Origin: Amphiura filiformis
Lineage: Eukaryota; Echinodermata; Ophiuroidea; Amphilepidida; Amphiuridae
Reading direction: 5' to 3'
NCBI RefSeq assembly: GCF_039555335.1
Contig: NC_092637.1
Span: forward strand, 41,065,226 to 41,129,225
DNA: 64,000 nt
Part shown: piece by piece, positions 45,740 to 58,260 of the stretch
Layout: the number at the start of each line of letters is the position of its first letter
Position numbering within the stretch: position 1 is the stretch's first letter
Translations under genes and position numbers: made by a program
The notes under the pieces: generated by a model
The model's input: only the letters and a program-made list of their open reading frames with translations
Databases searched by the model: none
Told to the model about the DNA's origin: nothing

Positions 45740-46980
45740 TGTCTTTTAAAATACTACAGTAGGAGCGATATCATAATTACTTCAAATCCTTATATGTAGG
45801 CCTATTGCCAAACATTGTGTAGATTCTTATATCCGCCACACAGAGCGCACACTTTGCCCACGGATATATGTTCCAATACCTGTGCTTTACCTATGCTGCT
45901 GAACTGTCCGTAGCGAAATGGTAGAGCAAAGCGTGTTCACTGAGTATAATCAAATGACCGCACAAACCAATTTGGGCGCTGCAATAGGTTTGTATTGTAG
46001 GCGAACCTCTGTTTTGTGTGCATGCGACAACTCACGCACACCCTTGGGATGGACTAGTACAAAAGGTACCCCTCGTTCGTATAGTCGCTTTCACGTGACT
46101 TTCGTTTCATCACTTATTGACAGTAGCCTGCCTATTATAGCGTTAATACGCTGTCAGATCAGTTACCGATTTAATGGCGGAAGCCCTTTGTCTCGAACAA
46201 AAGGTACATCTCGATGAATGGCGTGTCGGGAACTCCAATTGGCACAAAGGAACAATAGGCGTTACGTAATCTATTTCTTCTCCTTCCTATCCAATGAAAA
46301 AGTTATCATAGGCCTTATACAAGAGTGCTCAATACTAACATTACTGTCAGTAGAGCTAATTATAAAATGTATGTAGCAATCATCAGGTGGAATGATATGA
46401 CAATGATCACACAGTCTTATTTTTTCTTAGCACGGTTGGCTGGTTTGTATCCATGACGACATTTAGATACTAGCTCAGATCTTTTATTAAGGGCACTTGA
46501 GCTATTCAGTATCGAAGTTACGTAATGTTACTATGTCAACGGGATCACGCGCTAGAGTAATGAACCACGATCGAAATGATCACCACATAAAGTATATGGC
46601 ACTCGAAGGCATACCAAAGTAGCGTGATCCGGTAACCAAGAGAATTACGTAACCACTTCGATGCTGAATTGTTTTTTTTTTGGCAAGTAGGATTACCAGC
46701 TTTTCATCAATGCATAAATTACAGTTACCAGATTGCCTCATACAAGTGTTTGATTTGTGCACAATTTCCCAATTGATGTTGTAATCACTGTTTTGTTGCT
46801 TTAATTTCCAGATATATTGATATATTTTGATAGCTCAGTTTCTTTTTCATACTTACTGTGCCTGAATGACTTAGTATGATTGTTATAGCGATCCTTGAAC
46901 TCCCCCCCCCCCCGATAAGCCCACATAAAACATAGATGTATTGCCCGATTGGACGGTAGCCCTATAAATGATGCTCTCTG
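45740..46980. other. intergenic, no gene recognised
   Basis: The only repeat noted is a block at about 46503-46625 that recurs in direct orientation at 51846-51965 (CGAAGTTACGTAATGTTACT...). No conserved frame. Confidence 0.5.
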
Positions 46981-47970
46981 TTAAGCATTTCCCTTTAAGG
47001 GGCAGCTGCTTTTAGTCCTGCAATTGCACTCCTTTTTAGGGGTGTTCTTGGCTTTATTCCTGATACGAGTATTATGTGATCTCATTATAGAGCCCATATT
47101 GCGCATGCAGCTATAGCTGACCTTCATACTGTTCTTATTAAAGATCTTGTTTAGCTTGCTTCCCGCAGGGAAATGCTTTTTGATTAATTTGAGGAACTTT
47201 CCTCCTACATTCGATTTTACATTGTTGCTAAATGGCGGGTTGAACCAAATTGCATTTCTTTTTCTTGTTCTATGTTTGTTATTACTTCTACTATTGCTTG
47301 CTGCGTTAGATTCTTGATTGCTCTCCTCGTATGTTATTTCTTCCGAATAGCCGCTATCTTTAAGTGCTTCATTGTAAATGCCCGCACCCGCAGCATTGCT
47401 GAAGACATCTCTACTGGAAGAGATGTTGGATATTCTCTTCCCAATACCTGATGGTATATTCTTAATTTTAGACGGGGGGTTCGAGTTAGCATTAATGTAC
47501 ATAGGGGGTTGTTGGGTTTTCTGTATGGTTTGTGAATACCAGTACTGAGGTCCAGATTTACATCAAGGAAGTTTGACCGCTTTGAGATTGGTTTCTACAG
47601 TAATTTTCAGATCAAACTGCTTGAATATTTGTATGATTCTTTTCCTCGTACGATCTGCTTCACTTCCAGAACATTGCTTTAGCACTGCCAACCCGTCATC
47701 ACGGTATAAGCCAACGCTATGAGCCCCGAGTTTGGATTTGAGCTCATGAAGTATAAATAGGCCGACTAGCTCACAAATTTCTGCGCCGTCAAAGCCACCC
47801 ATCGCTACGTCAAATGCACTAGCGCTGCCTCTCTTGATCCATGGCTTGTCATTACCGTCATACATGACAGTTTTCCTTGCGTGCATAATTGTGTCATGCT
47901 CTAGCTCGGAGATGCTTCCTATATAAGCTCCTTGGGTGTAAAATTGCCACCTCTGGGCAATACGATATTA
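46981..47970 (-). pseudogene. reverse transcriptase fragment (YRDD type), frameshifted
   Basis: Minus-strand frames read in order: AQRWQFYTQGAYIG, SAFDVAMGGFDGAEICELVG, VGLYRDDGLAVL (an F/Y-x-D-D-type RT active site), NFLDVNLDLSTGIHKPYRKP in a second frame, then MYINANSNPPSKIKN, KRNAIWFNPPFSNNVKSNVG and ECNCRTKSSCPL in a third. This RT family with a downstream Cys cluster is widespread in cnidarian and other invertebrate genomes; assignment to Penelope-like elements is tentative. At least two frameshifts and missing ends make it inactive. Confidence 0.8.
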
Positions 47971-48414
47971 TCAAGTTCAAGGTCTAAATAAAAAAGTAGC
48001 ACAGTTTTGTCTAAACCTATGCCAACATTGTCATAATGATTAAAACCTACCGGTGTTTCTTTGAACGGTTAAATAGATAGCGAGTCGTTACAGGTAGTTA
48101 TAACTATTGTTTATTATAATTGATATAACACTACCAACACTTTTTAAAATTTTAAATGATCTCAGTGCCTTAAATGGCAAAACAATCTAACCCCATAAAA
48201 ACAAAAATTTGCTACTGAACTACCGTAAACGTTCGCCTAATGGCGCTATGGAGTTCATGGAAATGAGAGAGCGCCATCCCTGTAAAAGCCGACTAGTATC
48301 ACTGATCATTAAGGGTACGTGTAGTTAAAGGGTGAAACCTATCGACACATACAATGAACAAGATCGAACAAACTTGTTCATGATAATGCGGTAATCATTC
48401 ACCTGATACGTTGT

Positions 48415-48495
48415 GGCCCAGTGAGCAGAGCATTAGACTATAGTGCGAGGATAAAGAGAACTTGTGGAGAAGATTGATGGTTCGAATCTCATGCA
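48415..48495 (+). repeat. tRNA-like sequence in the left arm
   Basis: TGGCCCAGTGAGCAGAGC resembles an A-box region and GATGGTTCGAATCTCATGC contains a perfect B-box. The acceptor stem does not pair, so it is not a functional tRNA. Confidence 0.5.
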
Positions 48496-48819
48496 GTAAT
48501 TTCTGACAGATTATGATGTCTGTCAATGTTTTTTTTCTGATTTGAGGAAATTTTATTCTCTATTTTCTTGATTTTATCTTTAACATTGTTTATATAATTT
48601 TATTATCTTATCTTGTATGTGTCTTTTTTCATGATTCTTTGTTTTTATCGTTTCATTTTAGAGTAACTCAATCCATTCAATCAAATGTTGTAATGAACCT
48701 ATATGATTGTATAGGCATTTGTTATGTGTGTGAGACGGCCTGTCGCGTGTGACAAATTTTTCAAATCGCGCGAGTGTCCTTGCCTATGCATCCGTGGTCA
48801 TAAGAGGTATATCATTTTA

Positions 48820-49090
48820 TTCGAAGGGGGGGGGGGGTCCCAAATATATGGGGGTCATAAAGTCTTGGAAAGAATAATAGGAGGGGGTCATAAAATGTTT
48901 TATGACCAAAATGTAGGGAGTCACACGATGACCACAGAAAGTGTGTTATTTTATTCAAAAAGACTGATTTCAATACAATTTTGGGGTTTGTGATCATAAA
49001 ATTTTTGTTGCCGAAATACGGGGTGCGCAATTTTATTGACGCAAACTTTTTGTAAATTTGGGACCCCCCCCCCTTCCGAAAAAAAAATGA
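48820..49090. mobile_element. G/C-tract foldback MITE
   Basis: ATTTTATTCGAAGG followed by a G run and TCCCAAAT at the left is mirrored by TTTGGGA, a C run and CCTTCCGAAAAAAAAATGA at the right. Non-coding. Confidence 0.7.
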
Positions 49091-49291
49091 TAGCCCTCTA
49101 AGAGGATTCAAAAGATAACCTCTGCCCCAATAATCCCTAGCTATATTTGTTTGAAACTGTTCCACGGAGGATGTATCATAATAGGCTCAGTCTTCAAATG
49201 ATACAAATAAAATTTGAATGAGTGAACGAACAAAATCATACAACGACCAACTGAATAGAGACTGTGCATATGACGTATCATCCCGTAAATA

Positions 49292-50316
49292 CAGGGTGTC
49301 CCAGAAAAAATTACCGGGCAAATGAATTTGGACGTAAGTCGAAAAATAGACATCAGAATCCAAAAATCTAAACATCACCGTGTAGCCCATCTTATTCTGC
49401 ATCTTATACGCTAATTTTACTGGAATCGGTTGACTGATCGCGAAGAAATGAGCGATTACATAACGCATGTGTCAATTCACTTCATTCCAAGTTTGGAAGA
49501 AAGATCATTCAACACAATGTGCACGAGTGGTTAAACTGTCAATGAGCTTCATATTTGAAATCCTTTTCGTTCTTTATAACGACCTGTTTCTTGCAAAACA
49601 TTTAATTAGGTTTTGTTCAAATTTGAAAACCTGCACGATATTGAAGATGATGCTCGGTATTTGTAAATATCATTTTTCGTTAATGTTGATATAAATGTTG
49701 CATGAAGAATACTACATAAAAAATTCCAGCTGGCTTAAAATTTCTCACACACATTAATGTTTTCGGAATATTTCCAAGAAATTGTATTGCAAAGTTTAAA
49801 TCTTTTAAAACTTTATCATTAATGTTGCGTGGTATCAAAAATCACACGTAAAGCTGTAAGCACTTGAACATTGTCATTCTTGGCTCAAATGTTTTTTGTA
49901 AAGTATATTTGCACAGCCTAAAGAATTTGAGTTGGAGAGCTTCCAATTACAGAAATCAAACTTTTCTCGGACAAACTTTTTATTCATCTTCAGTGAAAGC
50001 ATGAATGAGATATCACCGTCGGATTTTAATAGATAATGTGGACTAAATTTAATGAGATACACAAACTTTAGGAAGCGGCCGGTGAGCGAGTATTAAAAAA
50101 GCGCCTGTTGATCAAACTTGGAATGAACTGCATTGATGCACGCATTATGCAATCGTTCATTTCTTCAAAACCAGTCAACCGAATCAAATAAAATTTTCGT
50201 ATGTGATGCACAACAAAATAGGCTATACGCTACATTTTAATTTTTTTGATTCTGATGTCTATTTTTCGACTTACGTTCAATTTTATTCACTCGGTAATTT
50301 TTTCTGGGACACCCTG
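49292..50316. mobile_element. TA-flanked inverted-repeat element, 1025 bp
   Basis: CAGGGTGTCCCAGAAAAAAT at 49292 and its complement ending at 50316, both next to TA. The arms share ATAGACATCAGAATC-type words and GACGTAAGTCGAAAAATAGA. The terminal CAGGGTGTCCCAGAA word is shared with the element at 381-1360. Confidence 0.87.
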
Positions 50317-50647
50317 TATGGCGGACTACTCGAATGCATTCAACAAAAGCATGATTGCATCAACCGCGACAGTTCGTCTCACACACATAACAAAATGCAC
50401 TACGATCAAATGGGTTGATGACAACATTTGATTGAATGGACTGCACTGCGCCATGATTACGGGGAAGAAACCGGTTCAAATCCTTTGTTTGGAGCCAATC
50501 GATAAACGCAAGGCCTCTATAGCTATCATTGAATACTGGCTAGGATTCCACAACACAATGAGAACATGTTATAAGGCGCTTTGGAAGGCACACAATACCC
50601 AAATGGCTTTCCATATTATGTGCACTCAACAACTATTCAGTGAGCAT

Positions 50648-51833
50648 CCTGGACAACCGATTCTTTTGTTTGGCAAGGCTCACTCAGTCATTTAATGAGG
50701 CAATACAAACGATCGAATTTGGTGTTGAAATGAGCTAAATTTTTAGTTACACCTTTTCGATGTAAAATTAATGTTCTCGGCCAAATGAAAAGCAATCATT
50801 TTCATTTTTTCAGTAAATGTCAGGAAAAATTGTAGTGCTTGATACTGTATTTTTTTTTCAAATTCTAGTGTTAAACTTAGGCGTGAAATTTAGTCATTTA
50901 GTGTAAGATGTTCGATTTTGATAGGCTTAAACTCTGCCCGCGAGCCTTTTTTGGATCAACCTTTTAGCTTTTCAAAGTAAGATAGTTCGCTAATGAAGGA
51001 TTTTTCCCAACTTTCTAACGCACATCACCGTGAGCGATATATCATAGTTTTGTCAGAATTTGCGTTTTCATTTCACCATTTTTACTGCCGGCTGACCATT
51101 TTTCAAAATCAACGAGTGAAATCTAAGGCTAATACTAGCATTGTGGATCGATATCCCTGGGTTTAATAGGAATACCGGGATGGCTACAGCGTTGCTAGAA
51201 CTTCAATATAGCAAAGAAATTCCCAGGCCTATAGCGCTCCTACTGATCATGTTTAACCAGAACACTCAATTGGGGATTTGGGCTACCAAATCGCTGGTCG
51301 GGCAATTTGCTTTCAATGGAAAATTGACCTGGATAAACAACAAAGGAAATATCGACTATTTCTGCTGGTTGCTCTCGAGATAAAAGTACTGAGTTAGACA
51401 TTTTCGGAGCATGAAGGGAAAAAGGGTAAAATAAAAACGGAAATTCTAACAAAACTATAATATATAGACCCACACGATGTGCTTTACAGAGGTGGGAAAT
51501 ATCTTTCTTTAGCAAACTATATTAGTTTGAGACGCTAAAAATGAATTCCGTAAAAAGCTCGCGGGCGAACTGAAGGCCTATAAAAATCAAAAATATCACA
51601 CTAAAAGACACAATTTGATGCTTAATTTTAACACCAGGATTTGTAAAAAATGTATATCCAAGCACCAAGTTTTTAACTGACATTACTGAAGAAAAAAAAA
51701 AATTGCTTTATATTTGACCGAGAAAATTAATTTCATAGCAAAAAGGTGTATCTCTGAATTGTGCTGATTTTAACATGTATCGATCGACTTTCAGCGCGAC
51801 TAAGCATTTCTAAAGAATCGGTTGTCCAGGTTG
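50648..51833. mobile_element. inverted-repeat element, complete copy, 1186 bp
   Basis: CCTGGACAACCGATTCTTT at the left and AAAGAATCGGTTGTCCAGG at the right are perfect 19-bp inverted ends. The first 900 bp match the truncated copy at 28290-30148. No transposase frame. Confidence 0.87.
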
Positions 51834-52349
51834 CTAACTGTATTCAGTATCGAAGCCCGGTATCGAAGTTACGTAATGTTACTATGTCAACGGGATAACG
51901 CGCTTAAGTAATGAACCACGATCGAAACAATCAGTACACAAAAAAGGCATACCAAAATAGCGTGATCGTAATGATCGCCATACAAAGGGAATATGATCAA
52001 TGGTCTAATCTACTTGGGTTCGATCCTTTTAAGAAAAGAAAAAAATAGCTGATCATTTATAATGCATAAATGAATAAAGTAATGTAGTTACACAATTTGA
52101 AACATTGAGGTCGTTCTATTTTTCAAAGGTCATTTAACTGTTAAATGTAGTGGAATATATCACGCATTGATAGGTAGCAGGTGGAACACATTTTGTCAGC
52201 GGTTTTTGTTGCCGTTTGTTCACAGTGCCTATTTATCTAAACAAAATAAGAAAATTAAAATTAAATTAAAAAAAAATCACAATATTCGTTCGTAAAATGG
52301 GGACAAAATCCAAAAACATTTCTTGACCCTTCTTCACATAAAAGTGGGG

Positions 52350-52430
52350 GCAGAAATCAAGATTCGAACAAGTACCATTCACCATTCAAGGCGCACCCTC
52401 TACCGACTGAGCTAACGGGTCAGACAATAG
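52350..52430 (-). repeat. tRNA-like sequence in the right arm
   Basis: Minus strand: GACCCGTTAGCTCAGTCGGT AGAGGGTGC (perfect A-box) and TTGTTCGAATC (B-box). The anticodon and acceptor stems are poor, so it is tRNA-derived rather than a working tRNA gene. Confidence 0.55.
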
Positions 52431-52811
52431 AAGGGTGTAATTTTGAACTGAAGAATATTAAACAAATATGAAGAAATTACAATGTTATAAAAAGATTTAC
52501 CAAAATGAGTTAGGTATAACGTATGAATCGATTTACAAATTAAGTCCAATGGCACTTTGAAAAAGAATACCTGAAAAAAACCCCAAACATTTGCTGCTCT
52601 AGCAACTAAGTGACCTAAAGTATTGGGTCATGTCACGATATTTTTTTCTGAGGTATTATGTCCAGGTTGCTCAATTTAACATACACGTATCCTTAATGCT
52701 GTTGAGATTTTACAAGGATGGCGCTCTCACATTTCTAAGAATCCAAAAGCGCCATTAGGCGAACGTTTACGGTATTAGTATAGTCAAAAACCTCTATTCC
52801 GTGACCATTCT

Positions 52812-53945
52812 CTGGCTAGTAAGGTTTGACGATTGATTTGACTTCTATGGACTATTTAGAAAAAAAAATAGCCCCCATATCCCTCGCGAAAATCCCGGCA
52901 TTTTTCGCTAGAGGCCAAAATCCAAAATGGCCGCCGCCACCATTTTGAAAGATTAAGTTTTGAACCAGAGCACCTATAATCAGTAGAAAGACACTTTTTC
53001 GGGTATGTTGAACACAAGGATTCCGATTCTGACATAAGTTTGACATTGCGGCATCATTTTTACCAAGAAATCCAAGATGGTGGCCGGCACCATCTTGAAA
53101 AATTTAGTTTTGAATCAGAGGACCTAAAATCCTGTACAAAGACACTTTTTTGGATAAGTCGAACACAAGGATTTCAAATCTGACATTACTTTGACATTAC
53201 GACCTCATTTTTACCCACGGCGCCATCTTGAAAAAATAAGTTTTGAACCAGAGTACATAAAATCGTGTGCAAAGACACTTTTTCGGGTTCGATCCCAAGA
53301 AATCCGAATCTGACATTAATTTGACGTTATAACATAATGTTTGCCCAGAAATCCAAGATGGCCCCCACTTGGTAGAGCGTAAATGTAATTTTCGAATGGG
53401 AGCACCTAGGATCAAAAATTCACTCCATTTTTTTGGCTAATTATGAAATAGTAATGGATATGGAAGCATAGTTATATCATTTCAACTTTATCTGGGGTTA
53501 GGATGGCTCTATCTGCGGTTTTCCCTATGGATAAAGTACCTTATCTGGGGTTTAGATGCCTTATCTGGGGTTTACGCTCCTTATCCGATGGAAGGCGCCT
53601 TATCTGGGGGTTAGACTGCTTTATCTGGGCTTACTGTGTTAGTCTAGGTTAACTTCCTCATCTGAAGTTAAGGCGACTTATCTGGGGTTTAGATGCCTTA
53701 TCTGGGATTTACGTTCCTTATATGGGGTTAAAGTGCCTTGTCTGGGGTTTAGACTGCCTTATTTGGGGTTTACTTCTATTATCTTAGGTTTATGTTCCTT
53801 ATTTAGGGTTAAGGTGCCTTATTTGGGGTTGGGACTGCTTTATCTGAGGTCTACGTCCCTTATCTGGGGTTACGAGGGACGTGGGGCTAAATTTTTTCTA
53901 AATAGTCCATAGAAATCAAATCAATCGTCAAACCTTACTAGCCAG
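52812..53945. mobile_element. inverted-repeat element carrying two kinds of tandem repeats
   Basis: CTGGCTAGTAAGGTTTGACG continuing for about 50 bp at the left is matched in complement at the right (CCTTACTAGCCAG). Inside, about three 150-bp units (AATCCAAGATGG, AAAGACACTTTTT, AATCTGACATTA) are followed by the TTATCTGGGG minisatellite. Confidence 0.82.
53486..53878. repeat. minisatellite, unit about 20 bp (TTATCTGGGGTTTA)
   Basis: Roughly 20 imperfect units with core CCTTATCTGGGGTT, inside the inverted-repeat element at 52812-53945. Confidence 0.9.
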
Positions 53946-54123
53946 TTAATGGTTAATGAATAAAGGGGACGGCCCAAAACGACATGGGGACGCATGCACA
54001 TTATTCAACTACAACGTAGGTTGCATAGGTATGCAATGATGATGCTATACACTTGCAATACATGCTTCGAGATACATGTTTATAAAGAAAATGGTTGTTA
54101 TAAGTTCAGACCAATTCATGGTA

Positions 54124-54651
54124 CAGGGTGTATCAAAATGATTGGTACCGGGCTATGTGACATTTTCAAAAATATACCAAAAATATAAAATTCCTAATTA
54201 ATATAATTGTTGTACTATAAATAGAAAGGGGCATATGTTAACTCATTGATCTAATAATCTGAAGATAATAGGTTGATGCATCTGGGAGCTATTGTCATTT
54301 AAACAAAGATCGACGTAATCATGATTTTACTTACACAACACAAGATGAATAGGTTCACTACTCCAACTATTCGTTGCATACATGCTCTTCAATATCTTAC
54401 CTCAGTCTACAAAACATAAAATTACTTTACACATGCTTTTAGAAAGATAGTTCCCGAATGAAGTCCCTGCCTTACGACTCATGTAACTTCTGAACAGAAT
54501 GTGCTATCTTTATGATCTAAAATTCTTAGAGAAGATAAAACTACTATAATTTCAAATATTTAAACAATTAACTCCAAACTGGTACAAATAATAGTAAAAC
54601 AATTCGGCAAAAATGAGAAGTCGTCGGTACCAATCATTTTGATACACCCTG
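54124..54651. mobile_element. short copy of the 40241-41341 element, 528 bp
   Basis: Same CAGGGTGTATCAAAATGATT and GGTACCGG ends, TA-flanked. The internal part equals the long copy minus about 550 bp (near 40610-41160 of that copy), a typical internal deletion derivative. Confidence 0.88.
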
Positions 54652-57340
54652 TATGTTACGGATATTAGGTAATATAAGCAGGTGGATGTCAGTTCATAAG
54701 AGCAATGTCGGAGATTATAGATCACAATTTTTCAATCGATGGGGAGAGATGAGATCCCACCAGGTCCGACCGAGTCTCCTACACTCGGCACGAATTGAAA
54801 GACCATGTCAACTCTCGACAAAAGAATGCATGCATGTCAAAGGTCATACGACACCAATTTGGTGTTTGTTATGCTTCTCGAAATTAGTACCTTAAGGTCT
54901 ATGTCTGGGAGTATCATGCTAATAAGTTGTTAAGGGATGTGGCTATAGGAATAATGACCAAACAAACAAATTCTTGTTTAAGCCGTAATATTGTAGTCTT
55001 TCAACCCTTTCACAATTTCAGCTGTGTAACTTACAAAAAATCCCGCTAAAAAGTGGTTCTTTTAATTTTAGAAAATACATTAAAAATCGCATTGGACTTT
55101 TTGTACTGATCGTACTATAAATGACCACCACTATAGACTGGGATTACATGTGACGTCATTGCCAGGCAATTTGTCTCTATTGTTCCTTGCCCGGAAATAT
55201 GCCCACGCAGTTATCTTGTGTTCAGGGACCGTGCTTTTAAAACGCCCGCCAGATCACAATAACATGCCTTGCCGTTTGAGGCGAGCGATCGCTCTCGCTC
55301 GCCACCGCTCGCCCAAACTCAATTTCTAGCGAGCGATTTTCCACTCACCATAATACAATACATAATTCACCCAAATTGAATCTAAATTACTTTCAAGTTT
55401 TAGCACTTCCAATGTATTCAATTTATCGTAATAACTTAGTCTTGATTTCTGAAAGACCGGATGTCAGCAGTGCGTAAGTGTGTCATACTGATTGCTCTTT
55501 CAGACCTAGAGAGTGATTCGACCACTAGCGAGTGATTCGACCACTAGCGAGTGATTCGATTACTCGCCTAGCATCAAGGTAGCGAGCGATTGACCACTCG
55601 CCTTTGAAATCTAGACGTCAAGCCTGCAATAAGGCAATTGAACTGTGTAGTGGTCATAAGTATTCACTGAAGTAAAACGGTAGCACTGTCCCTTATCGAC
55701 TCATTAATAATGTGTGGAAACAGGTCAAGGACGGCATTCTGATAATTCTAATCCTTTCTTATGAGGTCAATAGAATAAAGAAAGGCCTTGAACACAGGTG
55801 CCTGGTTGTAGATAATATTTGATCATCAAAGCTGCTGGCATAAGATATTTCGTGGAGGCAGCGCTTATTATTTCTTGTAAACACAATCTAATGTGGTACT
55901 CACTACATGTAGAAGAGATATAGCAAGGGGGTGACACTAAATTCACGGTTGTTCTATTAGCAACGCAAAACCTATGAAAAATTCCGCTGGTTTACTAGCT
56001 AGAAAGTGAGGCCACTTATCGATCCATTATGAATAATTCATGTTCGACCCCTTGGATCATGTAATTAATATTGGCAAATAACAACGTTGTTAGTTTTGCT
56101 AACTTTGTCTGTTCAATGAGAGTATAGCGCTCCCCCAATACATCTGGGCACAAATCACGCGAAAACGATCCAGTTTAATGAAATGGCGGACGGGTATTCC
56201 CATCAGGCACCAGTGATATGTTTTTTCAAAGAAAGTCTACTAATTTGATATGAAATGACATTTTGCAATAGCAAAGTCAAAATTAGGACTTGAGGTCAAT
56301 AATATGAAGGAAATACGTGACAGAGGCAAGGTGTGAAACACAAGTAGTATTTGAAGTTAAAATAACCTTTGATACCCGACCTGACCTTCCATAGCTTTCC
56401 ATCATGGCGCCTTATTCGTCTTTATGTATTTCTATTATGCTCTCAAGTAAAATAAAATACAATCTGCACTAAGCAGACAAAATGTTATTTGGCTCCCAGC
56501 ATGAATTATTGATTTTATACGGAGGTAAAGAAATACACAGTTGCCTGCAAGCCGTGCACCTACACCACATTTCGCCATAATACATTCTAGAAACGCTTGC
56601 TGTTAGAATAAGAAAAATTTTAATGCTAATTTATTGCACATTATAGGGAAGCGTGGTTACCTTTTTAAAATAACCGAGTGAGAGGGTTTTCAAGAAAATA
56701 TTTTTCCTGTCAAAACTGAAGCATCCTCTGTATAAAAGAAAATATGAATATTAACTGCACATCATATATGACGATTCGTGATACCCAATTGTGGCATATT
56801 TCATGTCGTTTGTGAGGCAGAGAATTTTATTTCAATTTTATATACGCCAAAATATTTTTTTAATTGAGCAAGAATAAGGATAGAAAAAACGTTAAAAATT
56901 CTATGTATAAATAACATTAGACCCGGCAAAAGATTACTGTATCGTTTTTATGGTAATCTAATCTTTTATTTCCTGAAAAAAAAAATTGGGTCTAATGTCG
57001 AATATTCACATACTTGATCAAAACATCGAACGTGTATACAAGAAAATGGTAGGTTTTCCTCTATAGTATTGGGGTTGACCATGGAAATGTACTGAGACAC
57101 AAGCACGTGTCAAAATCGATATAATGTATTGTCCATATAGACGCCCAGTTATCATGTTTATCGTTGGATTTTTTGTTGTTGTATAAAACACGCTGTTAAC
57201 AACAATTGAGCGCTAATAATACACATAAATGTTTTTATTTGAAATAAAATTCCAAAATAGGTACGTTTTCTGCCTTTGCTTGTCACGTGGTAGGCCCATG
57301 TTGAAGTTGCGATTATCTTCAAATAAGTTTCCAATGAATT
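54652..57340. other. intergenic, only short repeats
   Basis: Contains a GAGCG-rich palindromic clamp (about 55280-55330), the 19-bp tandem repeat near 55511 and a short hairpin with GACCCGGC/GGGTC near 56920-56995. No coding or RNA gene signal. Confidence 0.5.
55511..55568. repeat. 19-bp tandem repeat, 3 units
   Basis: GAGTGATTCGACCACTAGC occurs twice perfectly and a third time with changes. Similar GAGCGATTnnCCACTCGCC words occur within 250 bp on both sides. Confidence 0.9.
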
Positions 57341-57347
57341 CCAACAA

Positions 57348-57440
57348 GACAAGTGGTCGAGTGGTCTAAGGCGCTGGGTTCATATGCATAGTGTGTCCAA
57401 AGCAGTCCGCCGCCGTGAGTTCGAACCCCGCCTCCGCCTA
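57348..57440 (+). repeat. tRNA(Leu/Ser)-like pseudogene or SINE head
   Basis: GTGGTCGAGTGGTCTAAGGC (class II tRNA A-box with D-arm) and GAGTTCGAACCCCGCC (B-box) are spaced as in a long-variable-arm tRNA, but the 5' acceptor half does not pair with CTCCGCC and the T-stem has a mismatch. A short A-rich tail follows. Probably tRNA-derived. Confidence 0.55.
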
Positions 57441-58260
57441 ACTTTAATGAAATAAAATTAAAATTAAAATTTTACTTTAAAAAAATTTCATATTGGGGAA
57501 ATGTGACTAGCAGAATTTATGTATGGCGTGGAGTGGTGTGCCGTGCACCATACTCCAAATACTTACGGTAAATCTGAATAATGGTCACATGTTGACATAT
57601 CATGTGTTCGGGAAATCGCGTGGCAACATTTTAAGATTTCAGACTAGTTTACTAGTTAAATTGACATTTGTATTATTGATTATTTATCTTTGTTAATTAA
57701 TATATCTTTTAAATGCTGATAAATCGTGGTTGGCTGCCCATATTATATGTTAAATTCAATGTTTTATAAATATAATTCTACCACGCAGAGGGGGTCACAC
57801 AGCATATTATTTCACACTACACGATTTAGCTAGATTTGGAGCTCTGCACTTCAAATTCACGTCAATTTCAAAGTTTAGACACTTAATATATTTAATATAC
57901 TTATTTTTTGTTTGTTTTTTGTTATCACAAACTGGAACACAAACTATACTAGCTTATTACCTATAGAGAAAGGGGATTTATTCACATTCACTCAGCAATT
58001 TAACATGCCTGGTGCATCAAGACATCCTCTGTCTGGATAACATGACTGGGCAAATCAATTGATAGTCCGATTATAATGTTGAGTTGTCATTACAAACAGA
58101 TGGCGACACTCTTCCTGTGTAGTATATGTGAGCCCAGCACTACTTCTGTTTACCCCGTCAATTTTGATAAATACCTTTACTACTGTGATGTGCCCTGAGT
58201 AATTTAATTTGATTGTCTTTGTTTACAATTAAGATCTATTCCATGAGACATTTTATTTTA

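Larger units (their letters stand above)
48231..52775. mobile_element. 4.5-kb inverted-repeat element with tRNA-like arms and nested insertions
   Basis: ACCGTAAACGTTCGCCTAAT at the left end is matched by its complement at the right end. Similarity continues inward for about 120 bp (GAGAGCGCCATCC, then AAGG-TACGTGTA). Each arm carries a tRNA-like segment (48415-48495 plus, 52350-52430 minus). The interior holds a foldback at 48820-49090, a TA-flanked element at 49292-50316 and another inverted-repeat element at 50648-51833. Confidence 0.7.

Noticed and set aside
57348..57440. Functional tRNA-Leu/Ser gene
   Set aside because: A- and B-boxes are present but the acceptor stem does not pair and the T-stem has a mismatch.
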